Shown in pieces: positions 36,083 through 46,230 of a DNA stretch of 64,000 bases (position 1 is its first letter; every line of letters begins with the position of its first letter). Location: contig NC_088714.1 of the NCBI RefSeq assembly GCF_963576615.1, forward strand, positions 39,346,572 to 39,410,571, read 5' to 3'. Below the pieces are notes generated by a model. It had not been told where the DNA came from, did not search any database, and was given only the letters and a program-made list of their open reading frames with translations. The translations under genes were made by a program, and so were the position numbers. The DNA comes from Watersipora subatra. Taxonomy: Eukaryota > Bryozoa > Gymnolaemata > Cheilostomatida > Watersiporidae.

Positions 36083-36521
36083 TTTGATGCCTTCTTTGGT
36101 AAGTTGAAATGGTTTAGAAACAAAAGAGTATTTATCTGAGTAAAGAAAATGTACAAGTATTTAAATTATTACTTATGTTTAAGAAACGGACCAATCAGTA
36201 GGAGCCTTTCATCTTATGCAATCGCAACAAAATATCATTAAACGCTATTGCAGAAATACTGTGACGAATTTAAAAATCCTTGTTGTTTATTGTAGAAGAA
36301 TTGTTTAAGTACACAAACATGGCAATATGCCAAGTTTTCTGTTTTTAATCAGTCTTACATGGTAGATACATTGATTTTCCATCGATGTAAATAGTTGCTT
36401 GACACAAAGTATAAAACGCGAAGAAAAAAGAAATAAAATTACACCCTATGAAAAATCTTAGTATTGGTTACTTAAACAATTATACACTAACTATACACTA
36501 ACTATAGGCCTATACTGAATA

Positions 36522-36699
36522 CACGCCGACTACACGCTCACTATACGCCGACTACACGCCGACTATACGCCGACTACACGCCGACTACACGCCGACTACA
36601 CGCCGACTACACGCCGACTACACGCTCACTATACGCCGACTATACGCCGACTATACGCTCACTATACGCCGACTATACGCCGACTATACGCCGACTATA
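36522..36699 (+). repeat. 11-bp tandem array
   Basis: About 16 copies of ACGCCGACTAC / ACGCCGACTAT, with interspersed ACGCTCACTAT units. CpG-containing units in AT-rich DNA. Confidence 0.95.
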
Positions 36700-37881
36700 A
36701 AGTAACATTTGCAAAACTCTCATAAATAAACACACTGAGTTTTTAGGCCCTTTTCATTATATAAACAAGTTTGCACTGAACATGAGCTACATCTATCATA
36801 AAGATTACAATTGATGACATTTTAAAAAAATTTTAAGATATGGCTACCAACAATCTGAAATGAGTTACAATTCTGGTTGCGTTAAAAATTTTCTACTGTT
36901 AATATGTTGGTTAGCTCTTGAATAGATATTTAATAATATAGAAACTGCTAAAAATTAAACATTTTTAAAATGAAGATAAACTCCAAGCATCCCAATACGG
37001 TTAAAGCAATTGCTACACATACCATATGTGTAACCCAGTGCTGATGAGTCGTGTCTACGCTTATCTACCGGTCAATGTCAGAAAAGACAGACTCATCTTT
37101 GACTGGCCAGAGGAGTTGATTTTCTATGAATGTAATACCAAGTCCATTTTGATCTGCTTTCAGTGAAGTTTAATATTTGCTTCCAAATGAGCGCAACAGG
37201 GTTTCACACAAGCAACTATTCATATATGGACATATGAATTCTTACATGTACCTGCAATAGATATGCAAAGGCTACCGGTGTCAATAGGAACTGTTCATGA
37301 AACATTTCAAATAATTATTTTGGTACTAATAAATTTAATAAGAAGGCTATTAAAACTGAATGTTGTTCTTTGGTTTCACAGATTTTCAACCGAAACTGTT
37401 TTTGTACCTGGCTGAATTTCATTTACAGTATGCAAAATTTTTCTAACAAATATCTTTACCAATAATTTTGTAACACAACTTTTGATGGCCCATAATAAAT
37501 AACAAACACTCTGACAATAGTTCAATAACGATTGCAGAAAGTTTAGCAAGGACATCTTGGGTCATCACACGGCTATGGCAAATCCTCTTTGGCCAATATT
37601 TTTGTTGACGTATATTTTAAATATAGCCACAGAAATTACCTTCAGTATACATTGGCTATGCATTTTGTCAATATGTATAAACATATTTATGTTTTGTACA
37701 ACGCAGCACCACTGTGTCATCTTGTGCTGCCTGAGGAAACTTTGTACAATACAGCCTAAATATTTATCATAAAAACATGTCTTATCAGATTTATAATTAA
37801 TAATGCGTTTTCATTTGTTTATTCATTTATTAATTCATTCGTTCATGTTTGTGACCGTGCATTGCTAAAGAAATTCAGACT
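36700..37881. other. Intergenic interval, nothing recognised
   Basis: AT-rich unique sequence. A 71-codon hydrophobic frame at 37557-37772 shows no domain I recognise. Confidence 0.5.
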
Positions 37882-37986
37882 ATTAGTAATACTGTTTATT
37901 GATCAGAGCAAGAGTATTAGTAATACTGTTTATTGATCAGAGCAAGAGTATTAGTAATACTGTTTATTGATCAGAGCAAGAGTATT
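37882..37986 (+). repeat. 34-bp tandem array, three copies
   Basis: Unit starts ATTAGTAATACTGTTTATTG. Confidence 0.95.
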
Positions 37987-38064
37987 TTGCCATTGTTTGA
38001 AAGTCAGCAAATTTAGATATTAGTTGAATTATTGCTGCTTTTTCAAAAAAGAAATTTAAATATA

Positions 38065-38222
38065 TTACTAGCTGTACTTACTAGACTTAACGTACGTACT
38101 CTACGTACTACACTTACACACTTACTGTACTTACTATGCTTACTGTACTTCTCTAAACTTAATGTAGTCCTACTTACTCTACTTAATGTACTTACACACT
38201 TACTGTACTTATGTAGTTAGTC
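38065..38222 (+). repeat. Low-complexity CTTACTGTA-rich tract
   Basis: Irregular repetition of CTTACTGTACTTAC-like words. The 62-codon Leu-rich frame across it is a by-product. Confidence 0.8.
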
Positions 38223-38855
38223 GTAGACGCTACTCTTTCACAAATCTAATGTAGATCAATCAATTTAAAGATATTTATGGTAATTTTATATATCAGTTTT
38301 ATGTTTTTTGAAAGTAATCAAAATGCTTTAAAAGGATTTTGGGGAAGGCTACACATTTTTATATTTAAACTTAATTATCACCTATAAAAAACTTTGTGAC
38401 ATTTAAATTCTGGCTCCAGGCGAGAAAAGCTAAACATAGCACTTGCATATTTTTTTCTAATGTTTTTGTGGTAAAATTGTGCGGTTGAATAATTTGGCTA
38501 CAACACTTACTTTTTGTTTATTGCTGTGATTGGACACCCTCAATATAAAATTGTATAATGCAATCGCTTGTCTTCGAGGTCTTCGGGGTTGAGGTAAGAT
38601 TTCCCTGTTTCTAGTTTAGCATTAACAGTTGTATCGCAGCAGACTATCAGATATTACAGCAAGATCTTTGGCTGATATAAGAGAAAGCATGACCATGTTG
38701 ATAACAGTGATATGTCTATAACCATTTTACCTGCTACTATTGTCTACTCAGTCACTATATAATTTTATTGAGAAGCAAAAGATTTCATATGAAGCGTACT
38801 AAATTTGTGTTCTTTTGTCGATGTTTGTACAAAAATAAACTTACACAAGGGTTTC

Positions 38856-39259
38856 GTTGATTTTATCCGAAAGCAACAGTATTTTTCTATCATTGGGGAT
38901 TGTTTTTGATGTTTGAGTTGATCTGACTGCTATGATGTTTCAAGATTAAAATCGATAAAAACTGATCAAGATTAAAATGCTCAGATCGAGTGAAAATGTG
39001 ATTATGACATCTATAGTTGCAAAGAGACCGACGGAATAAAGATGCGCAACGCTTCAACTTGAACGCAATACCTTATATCATCTATAGCAACTATAATAAC
39101 TAGTGACGCCATTTTGCACGCATTTTCCTTCTGAGCTTTTAACCGCGATCAAATTTTATCGATTTTAATCTTGAAACATCCTGGCAATCAAATGACCTCA
39201 AACATCAAAAACAATCTCAAATGATAGAAAAATACCGATACTTTCGGATGGAATCTACA
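38856..39259. mobile_element. Foldback-type inverted-repeat element, copy b
   Basis: Arms of about 120 bp: TTGATTTTATCCGAAAGCAA on the left, and on the right the mirror of TTGTAGATTCCATCCGAAAG. The arm segments GATGTTTCAAGATTAAAATC and GATTTTAATCTTGAAACATC face each other. It is the least deleted of the copies. Confidence 0.85.
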
Positions 39260-39299
39260 AAATTTTGTGTGCGATTGTCTTCAAGGGCAAGGTTATTGA

Positions 39300-39434
39300 C
39301 AAGAATGGTTACCACCAAATGATCTCATCCAAGCATTTTTTACTACGAAAAATAATAGGCCTAAGCAACTCAGTTTAGATCGTTATTTTCCTTTAGAGCA
39401 ACGTGATGGATGTAATGCTCCGACTATTGGCTAA
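39300..39434 (+). pseudogene. Possible tail of a pogo/Tigger-type transposase
   Basis: A short open frame reads ...FFTTKNNRPKQLSLDRYFP... before TAA. The ending KQLSLDRYF resembles the K-Q-x-x-L-D-x-F-F tail seen in many Tigger/pogo transposases. It lies between foldback copy b and fragment c, but nothing upstream in frame looks like a catalytic domain. Weak call. Confidence 0.3.
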
Positions 39435-39454
39435 ATTTTTAAATCTCATCTTAT

Positions 39455-39550
39455 TTCTAATCTTGAAACATCCTGGCAATCAGATTACCCAAACATTCAA
39501 AAACGATCGCAATTGATAGAAAAATACCGATACTTTCTGATGAAATCTAC
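39455..39550. mobile_element. Foldback element, right-arm fragment c
   Basis: Repeats the last ~95 bp of copy b (TAATCTTGAAACATCCTGGC ... CGATACTTTCTGATGAAATC), with a few substitutions. Confidence 0.8.
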
Positions 39551-39589
39551 AGAACACTTGTATGAGTTCATCTTCAAGGTTACTAAAAG

Positions 39590-40047
39590 CTACAAGTCTG
39601 TATATTCATGTCATATATTATATTATATTATATACAAGTCTGTATATTCATGTCATATATTATATTATATTATATACAAGTCTGTATATTCATGTCATAT
39701 ATTATATTATATTATATACAAGTCTGTATATTCATGTCATATATTATATTATATTATATACAAGTCTGTATATTCATGTCATATATTATATTATATTATA
39801 TACAAGTCTGTATATTCATGTCATATATTATATTATATTATATACAAGTCTGTATATTCATGTCATATATTATATTATATACAAGTCTGTATATTCATGT
39901 CATATATTATATTATATACAAGTCTGTATATTCATGTCATATATTATATTATATTATATTATATACAAGTCTGTATATTCATGTCATATATTATATTATA
40001 TTATATTATATTATATACAAGTCTGTATATTCATGTCATATATTGTC
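39590..40047 (+). repeat. 42-bp tandem array with an embedded ATATT microsatellite
   Basis: About 11 copies of a unit starting ACAAGTCTGTATATTCATGT. Copies differ mainly in the number of TATAT/TATTA steps. All three plus-strand frames stay open over long stretches (up to 199 codons) because the unit is a multiple of three. I do not regard these as genes. Confidence 0.96.
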
Positions 40048-42081
40048 CAGAGCTTACAGATAGAGGCACAAAGATGGTTCAAAAATTAAGATTTCTAATG
40101 GGTTGGCTATAATACACCTTTAGTAGCGGTCGTTAAGAATGCTTAGATATCGATTGGGTATTAGTGTATATGTTAGGAAACGAACCAACTTTGTAATTTT
40201 CAGAAGTTAAGAAAGTTATTTTTGACAATAATAGTAATAAAACGGGTCTGTCAAATTTAGCTGTGAATGTATTATTTCATGGGCTTAGGAAAAGACAGGC
40301 AAGGTGCTATTGAGGCAGCAACTGAGTTGTTTGAAGTGATTGGCATGTAGGTTTGGTCTGTATAGGCAATGGACCATCGGCTGGAGGCTTCGTACCAACA
40401 TCAGTGCCCTAAAACATTGGCCTTCCTAACAACAGTCTAGGTCAAATTTTTCTGTAGGTGAGAGTTGTAAATAGCCTGTAGATTGTAAATAGCCTAAGAG
40501 CTTGTGAGTTATGAATTTTTCATGCATGAATGAAGAACAGATTGCAGGTGCTCTCTGATCACTAATATATGTAAGCCCTACATGTATTGTAACCCGTGAC
40601 CATGAGGTGTGATGAGAGTGGATGGTTGATCTGGTAGCATAAGTTATTCCCTTAGTTCCCATCAAAAGGATACTAGAATGGAAGTGCAGCTGTGTGTGTT
40701 TAGAAATGAGAGGGTGCGCGGCGTTGAGGAGGGGTTGGTTGATATTCTACGAGTCTCTTGGGAGAGGTGCTCAGAAGATGCACTGAGTGATGGCAGTTAA
40801 ATCTTAGTCAAATCTTTACTAACAAGAACAAAATGTCATCTTACGGAAATCATTAAAACAATTTATGCCACCGTTATTGGGAGTTCTTGCCAGGAGTAGG
40901 TTGCATTTTCGGTCACTCTTTGAGTCCAAGACCATTATAGAATCGATCCTTGCTTGTGCTTCGAATATTCTCTGAAGGCATATAGTGACAAACATCTATT
41001 AGCGTTCTGATCTACAGACCTTAGGTGAGGGGCACTTGAGTTGCCTCACATCAGTTTCAAATTTAGCAGGAAAGATCTGTGACCATCTAACGGAGTAAAC
41101 AATGTTGAAAGTTGATAGAATACTTTTAGAGTTGCTGGAGTTGGTGCGAAAGGGGGAGGTGTCACATCAGGTTGACAGAGATTACAACGAGGTGTTTATC
41201 AATTACCCTCAAGGCAGAAATAGACGTCTTTTAATCTTATCAGAACACGTGTTGACGGATGGCGAAACGAGACCAGATGCACGCTATCAGATCTAGTTAT
41301 AGCAGCTCATAGGCTGATAGGCAAAATGCATAGATATATATGTAAATACATATGCTATGTAGGCTATGTCTATCTTATCAAATATTGTGTTAAAATCTTC
41401 AGCTAGATACCTTTTCCCTGTGTAACGATAAGCCAGTGATGGTGGTTATGACAGTCTCTATTTGCTGTATTGCGATATCAGGACACCAGGACATCAGGGC
41501 ACTAGGGCTAGACATCAGTGCACCAGGACATCAGGGCACTAGGGCTATCGCCTTATTGTTGGTAGTAATGAAAAGGTCAAGAGCTCTCTCTCATCTCTGT
41601 ACTTTATTCCTTGACCTCTTCAATCTGACACAAATTTATTCCAAATACAATAATGCGTAATTTGACATTTTCAGTTTAAATATGGTGAAATTGAAGTCTA
41701 CGTATGCGGGTGATCATAATGTACGACACAACGTTACAACAATCAGGGTCTGGGTTTGTGTACAAATCTTTCTATATTTAAACATTCTGAGCAAACATCT
41801 AATAAACTAAGTGACTGTTTTGGAGACAATTGCATAAATATATGTGGTAAATGTATGTATGTGTTTATATATGAACGTATATATAATTATATATCTATAT
41901 ATATATAGACATATACTAGAAATTCCCCTGTCATACAGCCCACGACCAAAGTGATATTGGAAAAAAGAAAGGGTACTGATGGTTGAGAAATGCAATATTA
42001 GCAGTCAAATGGCACTGCAGTGCAATAGGATAACTGCAATGGTAGCTGTAATGTACTGGGTGTGGGTGTTATTATATACAA
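40048..42081. other. Intergenic interval without a supported gene
   Basis: Contains a partial duplication of GGACATCAGGGCACTAGGGC at 41465-41548 and a short TA-rich microsatellite at about 41870-41910. Frames of 64-79 codons are unrecognised. Confidence 0.5.
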
Positions 42082-42545
42082 CAAACAGCAATAATGAAAG
42101 GAAAAGATTATATGTTTATATCTCTCCTCCTGCAATAGGAGAAATGCAATATTGGCCAATATTAGAAGTAAAATGCACTGATATTATTAGAATAACCAAT
42201 AATATTAATATAGTAATAATAGAAAACCAATGCACAATTTTCTTTACAATTCCAAACGTCATAGCTAACAATATCAAGAAGTTGTGATATTTATATAGAT
42301 TTTCCGAGAATCTATTTAAAAAAGTGTTTGGTCATGACAAACAGCAATAATGAAAGGAAAAGATTATATGTTTATATCTCTCCCCTGCAATAGGAGAAAT
42401 GCAATATTAGAAGTAAAATGTACTGATATTATTAGAATAACCAATACTATTAATATAGTAATACAGTAATAATAGAAAACCAATGCACAATTTTGTTTAC
42501 ATTTCAAAACCTCATAGCTAACAATATCAAGAAATTGTGATGATC
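42082..42545 (+). repeat. Direct duplication of a ~205-bp segment
   Basis: 42082-42290 and 42343-42545 are near-identical, both starting AACAGCAATAATGAAAGGAA, with a 52-bp spacer. The second copy lacks a short piece around GGCCAATATT and carries a small CAGTAAT insertion. Confidence 0.92.
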
Positions 42546-43161
42546 TCATAAAAATTGTTAGAAAAAAATATCATCGTCATTTCCTTTACTTTCACTGCTT
42601 TGGACATCAGTTAGAATACCAAAGTACTCAAAAGTTTCCAAAATGTCAGTTACTTTGAAATCGAAAAAAAAGAAACGATTTCTGTACTTCTACGTTAATT
42701 ACAGAAACCTTTGGCAATTCGACAATGCTATCGACTGGTGAAATTTGCACGTTATTTTTTCGTGAATTACGCACGACTCAATGGTTCTGTTCTCTGTAGC
42801 TCGGCGTTTCGTTTGCCGGTCTTAATTTTGATAAAAGTAAGGCTTGGCCAGTTTTAATAAAGATTTTCGGCCAAATTAATCTGTCTATTTGTGTATAATC
42901 CGATCAGATGGGTAAGGTTTAGGAATATGTCGACAATTTTCAAAGACTTGGTAACATATTCAAATAGGCTTATATGTGTTTTGTATCATTATTATACTTT
43001 AACGACTCTACAAAAAAGTGGTTAAATTTGTTGATGAGATTTCGATACAAGGGTTTGCGACGTTGTTGATGAATAATTTTCGTAAGTTGTGTGCACATGC
43101 ATTTATCATAAAAACTCTCAAACTTCGCTCCACTCGTTTGGTCGGGGGATAATTATATATA
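42546..43161. other. Intergenic interval, nothing recognised
   Basis: Unique AT-rich sequence. A 73-codon minus-strand frame (43008-43229) overlaps the transposon terminus that follows. Confidence 0.5.
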
Positions 43162-43240
43162 CAGTGAAACATGGATAATTCAAACTTCACGGGACCGAGC
43201 GAAAGTGTTTGAGTTATCAGAGCGTTCAAGTTATCAGAGC
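43162..43240 (+). mobile_element. Pogo/Tigger-like transposon terminus
   Basis: After a TA comes CAGTGAAACATGGATAATTC, and further in, GAGTTATCAGAGCGTTCAAG. This CAGTG start and the 'GTTATC-GAGCGTTC' wording are typical of Tigger/jerky-type ends. No matching opposite end was found. It may belong with the transposase fragment at 43774-44139. Confidence 0.45.
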
Positions 43241-43355
43241 ACAGTCACAAGTGAATGTATGTATCAGTAGATACATATACAAACTACATGTATATATAAA
43301 ACTAAAGTATAGGTTGTTTGTTGTAAGTTAAAGGGCATCTGATGTAGAGTTTTAA

Positions 43356-43620
43356 AGTATTTATCAGAAAGTATAGATATTTTTATGCACTTGAGATTTG
43401 TGTGTTGTGACTGGTGATGTGATTGCCAGAACTTTTTCAGATTAAAATTGGCAAAACCTAATCGCGGTTAAAACGCTCAGAAGACATTTTTTCTTCTGAG
43501 TGTTTTACTCGAGATCAATTTTGCCAATTTTAATCTTAAAACGTCTTGTCAGTCACATCACCTAAAACTGCAAACAAATCTCAGCCCAATAGAAAAATAT
43601 CTATTCTTTCTGATAATTTT
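43356..43620. mobile_element. Foldback-type inverted-repeat element, copy d
   Basis: The left arm TTATCAGAAAGTATAGATAT mirrors ATATCTATTCTTTCTGATAA at the right. The arms of about 115 bp meet almost at the centre, at CTCAGAAGACATTTTTTCTT, so the whole element can fold into one long hairpin. Confidence 0.85.
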
Positions 43621-43773
43621 TAAACTGGACATAAGTAAACATTTATGACCAATGCAAAAAAGCACGCTTCACATCTGATCAGTTGTTTCATTTAAAAAAC
43701 TTATCGAGTGTAGTCTGTGACAAGTTATTTTTTTGACAAAGATCAACAGTGTGACTTATTGTAGAAATAGATT

Positions 43774-44139
43774 TTAAACAGTTATTATAGTCCTTAAAAA
43801 CTTGTTAGCCTTTTCTAACAAAATTGGCCCATCGATAGGTACGCCTTCACTACGCACTTGTCTAAACCAAGTCAATAATACACCATCCAAATTATCGTGC
43901 GACGTTGAACGATCTCTTAGCCTTGATGAATTTTGGTCACATAACGATCTTATTCTTTCTTTTTGTTTAATCCATGTTGACACTGTACTTTGTGGAAGAT
44001 TTTCTCTTTTTGATAATGCTGATAGCTTTTGTCCTGCTTCGATTTCCTCGAGTACTTTAAGTTTGTCAGAAGGTTTCCACGCTTTTCTTTGCTTGCGTGA
44101 TGCCATCGTAAAGCGGATGTCTGTTGTAGCGGACGCCAA
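43774..44139 (-). pseudogene. Tigger/pogo-family transposase N-terminus (CENP-B-type HTH)
   Basis: 121 codons from ATG to stop. Residues ~16-65 (RKAWKPSDKLKVLEEIEAG, then LPQSTVSTWIKQKERI) match the CENP-B N-terminal helix-turn-helix. DGVLLTWFRQVRSEGVPIDG is the start of the second, Tc5-type HTH. Together they form the bipartite DNA-binding region of Tigger/pogo transposases. The catalytic DDE domain is missing: the frame stops after LEKANKFLRTIITV. Full proteins of the family are about 450-600 aa, so this is a truncated copy or a DNA-binding-only relic. TIR-like sequence begins just upstream. Confidence 0.75.
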
Positions 44140-44170
44140 GCCACGAGCCTATTTGTGACATTTTATCAAT

Positions 44171-44861
44171 CACTATGTTTCCATGATGCGCAGTGCTTCG
44201 GAGTTGCGCTATCTCCGAATCATGGAAACGGCGTCTTCGCACTGAAATCACTGCGCACTGATCAGTGCGAAGCCAGTGCAAATTCGCAGCAAGGAAACAG
44301 CGACTGCGCAGTGGCTGCGCAGTGGCTGCGCATAGCTCTCATGCCGTGGAGACAGATTTTTCGATGGCCATAAACTAGTACAAAGGTTGTTCTGCTAATC
44401 TTGTTTTTTTACTATTCTTCCGATCTTCTTTCACATAAACTTAATTATAGTCTGCATTCACGAGGATGATAAGGTGATTACTTTCCTGGACTTTGTTATC
44501 GATGCCAACACTTCGAAAAATAGGTGGCAAGTCCTAAATTAACGTTTAAATAATATATTACTTAAAAATACTTATTAAAAATATATTACTATGTAAAAAG
44601 TGTGTTAAGGTTTGTAAAACCTTGTGAATGTGTATTGTAAATAAAAGTATAATGACGACAGAATAATAAAAAAAACTGTTTATGACGTTCGGTATCCGTG
44701 ATCGATTCTATTTCTCCATCAGGCGATTCGATTTATACAATTTCTCTTCTCTGGCTAATTTGCGGTATTTGCTGAAAACCACTGCGCAGCATGGAAACGT
44801 ACAATCCCCTCGACTTCGGAGGGGGCTGCTTCGCAGTACTGCGCACCATGGAAACATAGTG
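44171..44861. mobile_element. 691-bp segment with 23-bp inverted termini
   Basis: Left end CACTATGTTTCCATGATGCG (continues CAG); the right end is its reverse complement with one mismatch. Internally there are further CATGGAAAC and CTGCGCAGT motifs, including a hairpin pairing 44177-44187 with 44219-44229. No target duplication is obvious. Probably a non-autonomous DNA transposon, or the compound end of the adjacent transposase element. Confidence 0.6.
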
Positions 44862-44876
44862 TTTATGTATCCGCTT

Positions 44877-45345
44877 TTTTTTTCGATTATCACGGGTGAC
44901 CAACAGGCTTGTCATGATTATCAGACAATGATATGTACTCCTTTGAGGTAAGGTTAAAAAATTAAATGAATTTTTCCGGTAAGTTATAAGATATCACTGC
45001 TAAAAGTGACAGCATTACAATGACGATAAAACCGACGCGTAAGAACAATAGACATGGTTTTATTGAATGCGTGAAGTATATTTGTGAAAATATTTCAACG
45101 GATGAGGTTGCATGAAAGTGTAAACAGAAACCATCTACTACAACTACGTCACATTTGAGCCATTTCGGAAAGATAATCCAAACTACGGCGGTCTCATGTG
45201 GCTGCGATTAACTGTTCGTCTTTTAGCTTTTAAAAGCTTGTAATCACATTCCCACATATTTTGCATCTACAACACAACAGAGTAAAACATGGTGAATCTT
45301 TTGATACCAAATAACTGGAATGTGAATTTTGTTGCAAGTCAACCT
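44877..45345 (-). mobile_element. TTAA-flanked 877-bp family, partial copy
   Basis: In reverse orientation it carries the first ~467 bp of the family, ending at its TIR (...GCAAGTCAACCT). It abuts the full copy at 45350 across one TTAA (45346-45349), so the two form a near-perfect inverted repeat with arms of ~460 bp. Confidence 0.85.
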
Positions 45346-45349
45346 TTAA

Positions 45350-46226
45350 AGGTTGACTTGCAACAAAATTCATATTACAGTTATTTGATATGAAAAGATT
45401 CACCGTGTTTTACTCTGTTGTGTTGTAGGTGCAAATTATGTGGAAAGGTGAATACAAGCTCTTAAAAGCTCAAAAACGAACAGAAAATCGCAGCCACACG
45501 AGACTGCTGTAGTTTGGATTCCCTTTCCGAAATGGCTCAAATGTGATGTAGTTGTGAGAGATGGTTTCTGTTTACACTTTCTTGCAACCTTATTCGTCAA
45601 AATATTTTCACAAATATACTTCACGCATTCAATAAAACTATGTCTATTGTTCTTACGCGTCTGTTTTATCGTCATTGTAATGCTGTCACTTTTAGCAGTG
45701 ATATCTTATAACTTACCGTAAAAACTCGTTTGATTTTTTAGCCTTATCTTGAAGGAGTACATATCATTGTCTGATAATCATGACGAGCCTGTTGGTCACT
45801 TGTGCTAATCGAAAAGTGCTGCAGAAATTATTTGCGAAGTACTGGGTCACATGATCAGATTACGACTTGCCGATTAGACCAGGCCGAAAAACAAACTGTA
45901 AAGTAGCGAGTATCTATACTTGATACGGGGTCTTCGGTAAAACCCGAAGTGTTTGTCATAAACTAGTACTACGATAAGTTTTATATTGAGCTTTGTATTG
46001 GCCCTTCAATTCACGTGAGAACATACGTGACAAGACGATAACCAAATTACGTGGTTACGTCAGAGAAATAAATAGATTCCAATCTACAGCGGCTTTTCGT
46101 TTTTGAGCTTTTAAGAGCCTGTAATCACTTTTCCACACACTTGGCACCTACAACACAACAGAGTAAGACATGGTGAATCTTTTGATACTAAATAACTGTA
46201 ATGTGAATTTTGTTGCAAGTCAACCT
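45350..46226 (+). mobile_element. TTAA-flanked 877-bp TIR element, full copy
   Basis: Starts AGGTTGACTTGCAACAAAAT and ends with the reverse complement, GTTGCAAGTCAACCT. It is flanked by TTAA at 45346-45349 and 46227-46230. The TIRs are about 130 bp long. It has the same length, to the base, as the copy at 62666-63542. It encodes no recognisable transposase. TTAA flanks are typical of piggyBac, but the terminal bases are not the usual piggyBac CCC/CAC start, so the superfamily is open. Confidence 0.85.
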
Positions 46227-46230
46227 TTAA

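Noticed and set aside
28573..36699. Regularly spaced repeats resembling CRISPR arrays
   Set aside because: The units are contiguous tandem copies without unique spacers, there are no cas genes, and the genome is animal.
39513..40112. 199-codon plus-strand frame rich in Tyr, Ile and Ser
   Set aside because: It is produced by a 42-bp tandem array; the other two frames are also open, and there is no domain or non-repeat support.
45436..45675. Short minus-strand frame (MTIKQTRKNN...) inside the 877-bp element, with counterparts in other copies
   Set aside because: The other copies carry a TGA in the middle and differ by many replacement changes; it looks like shared non-coding sequence, not a conserved protein.
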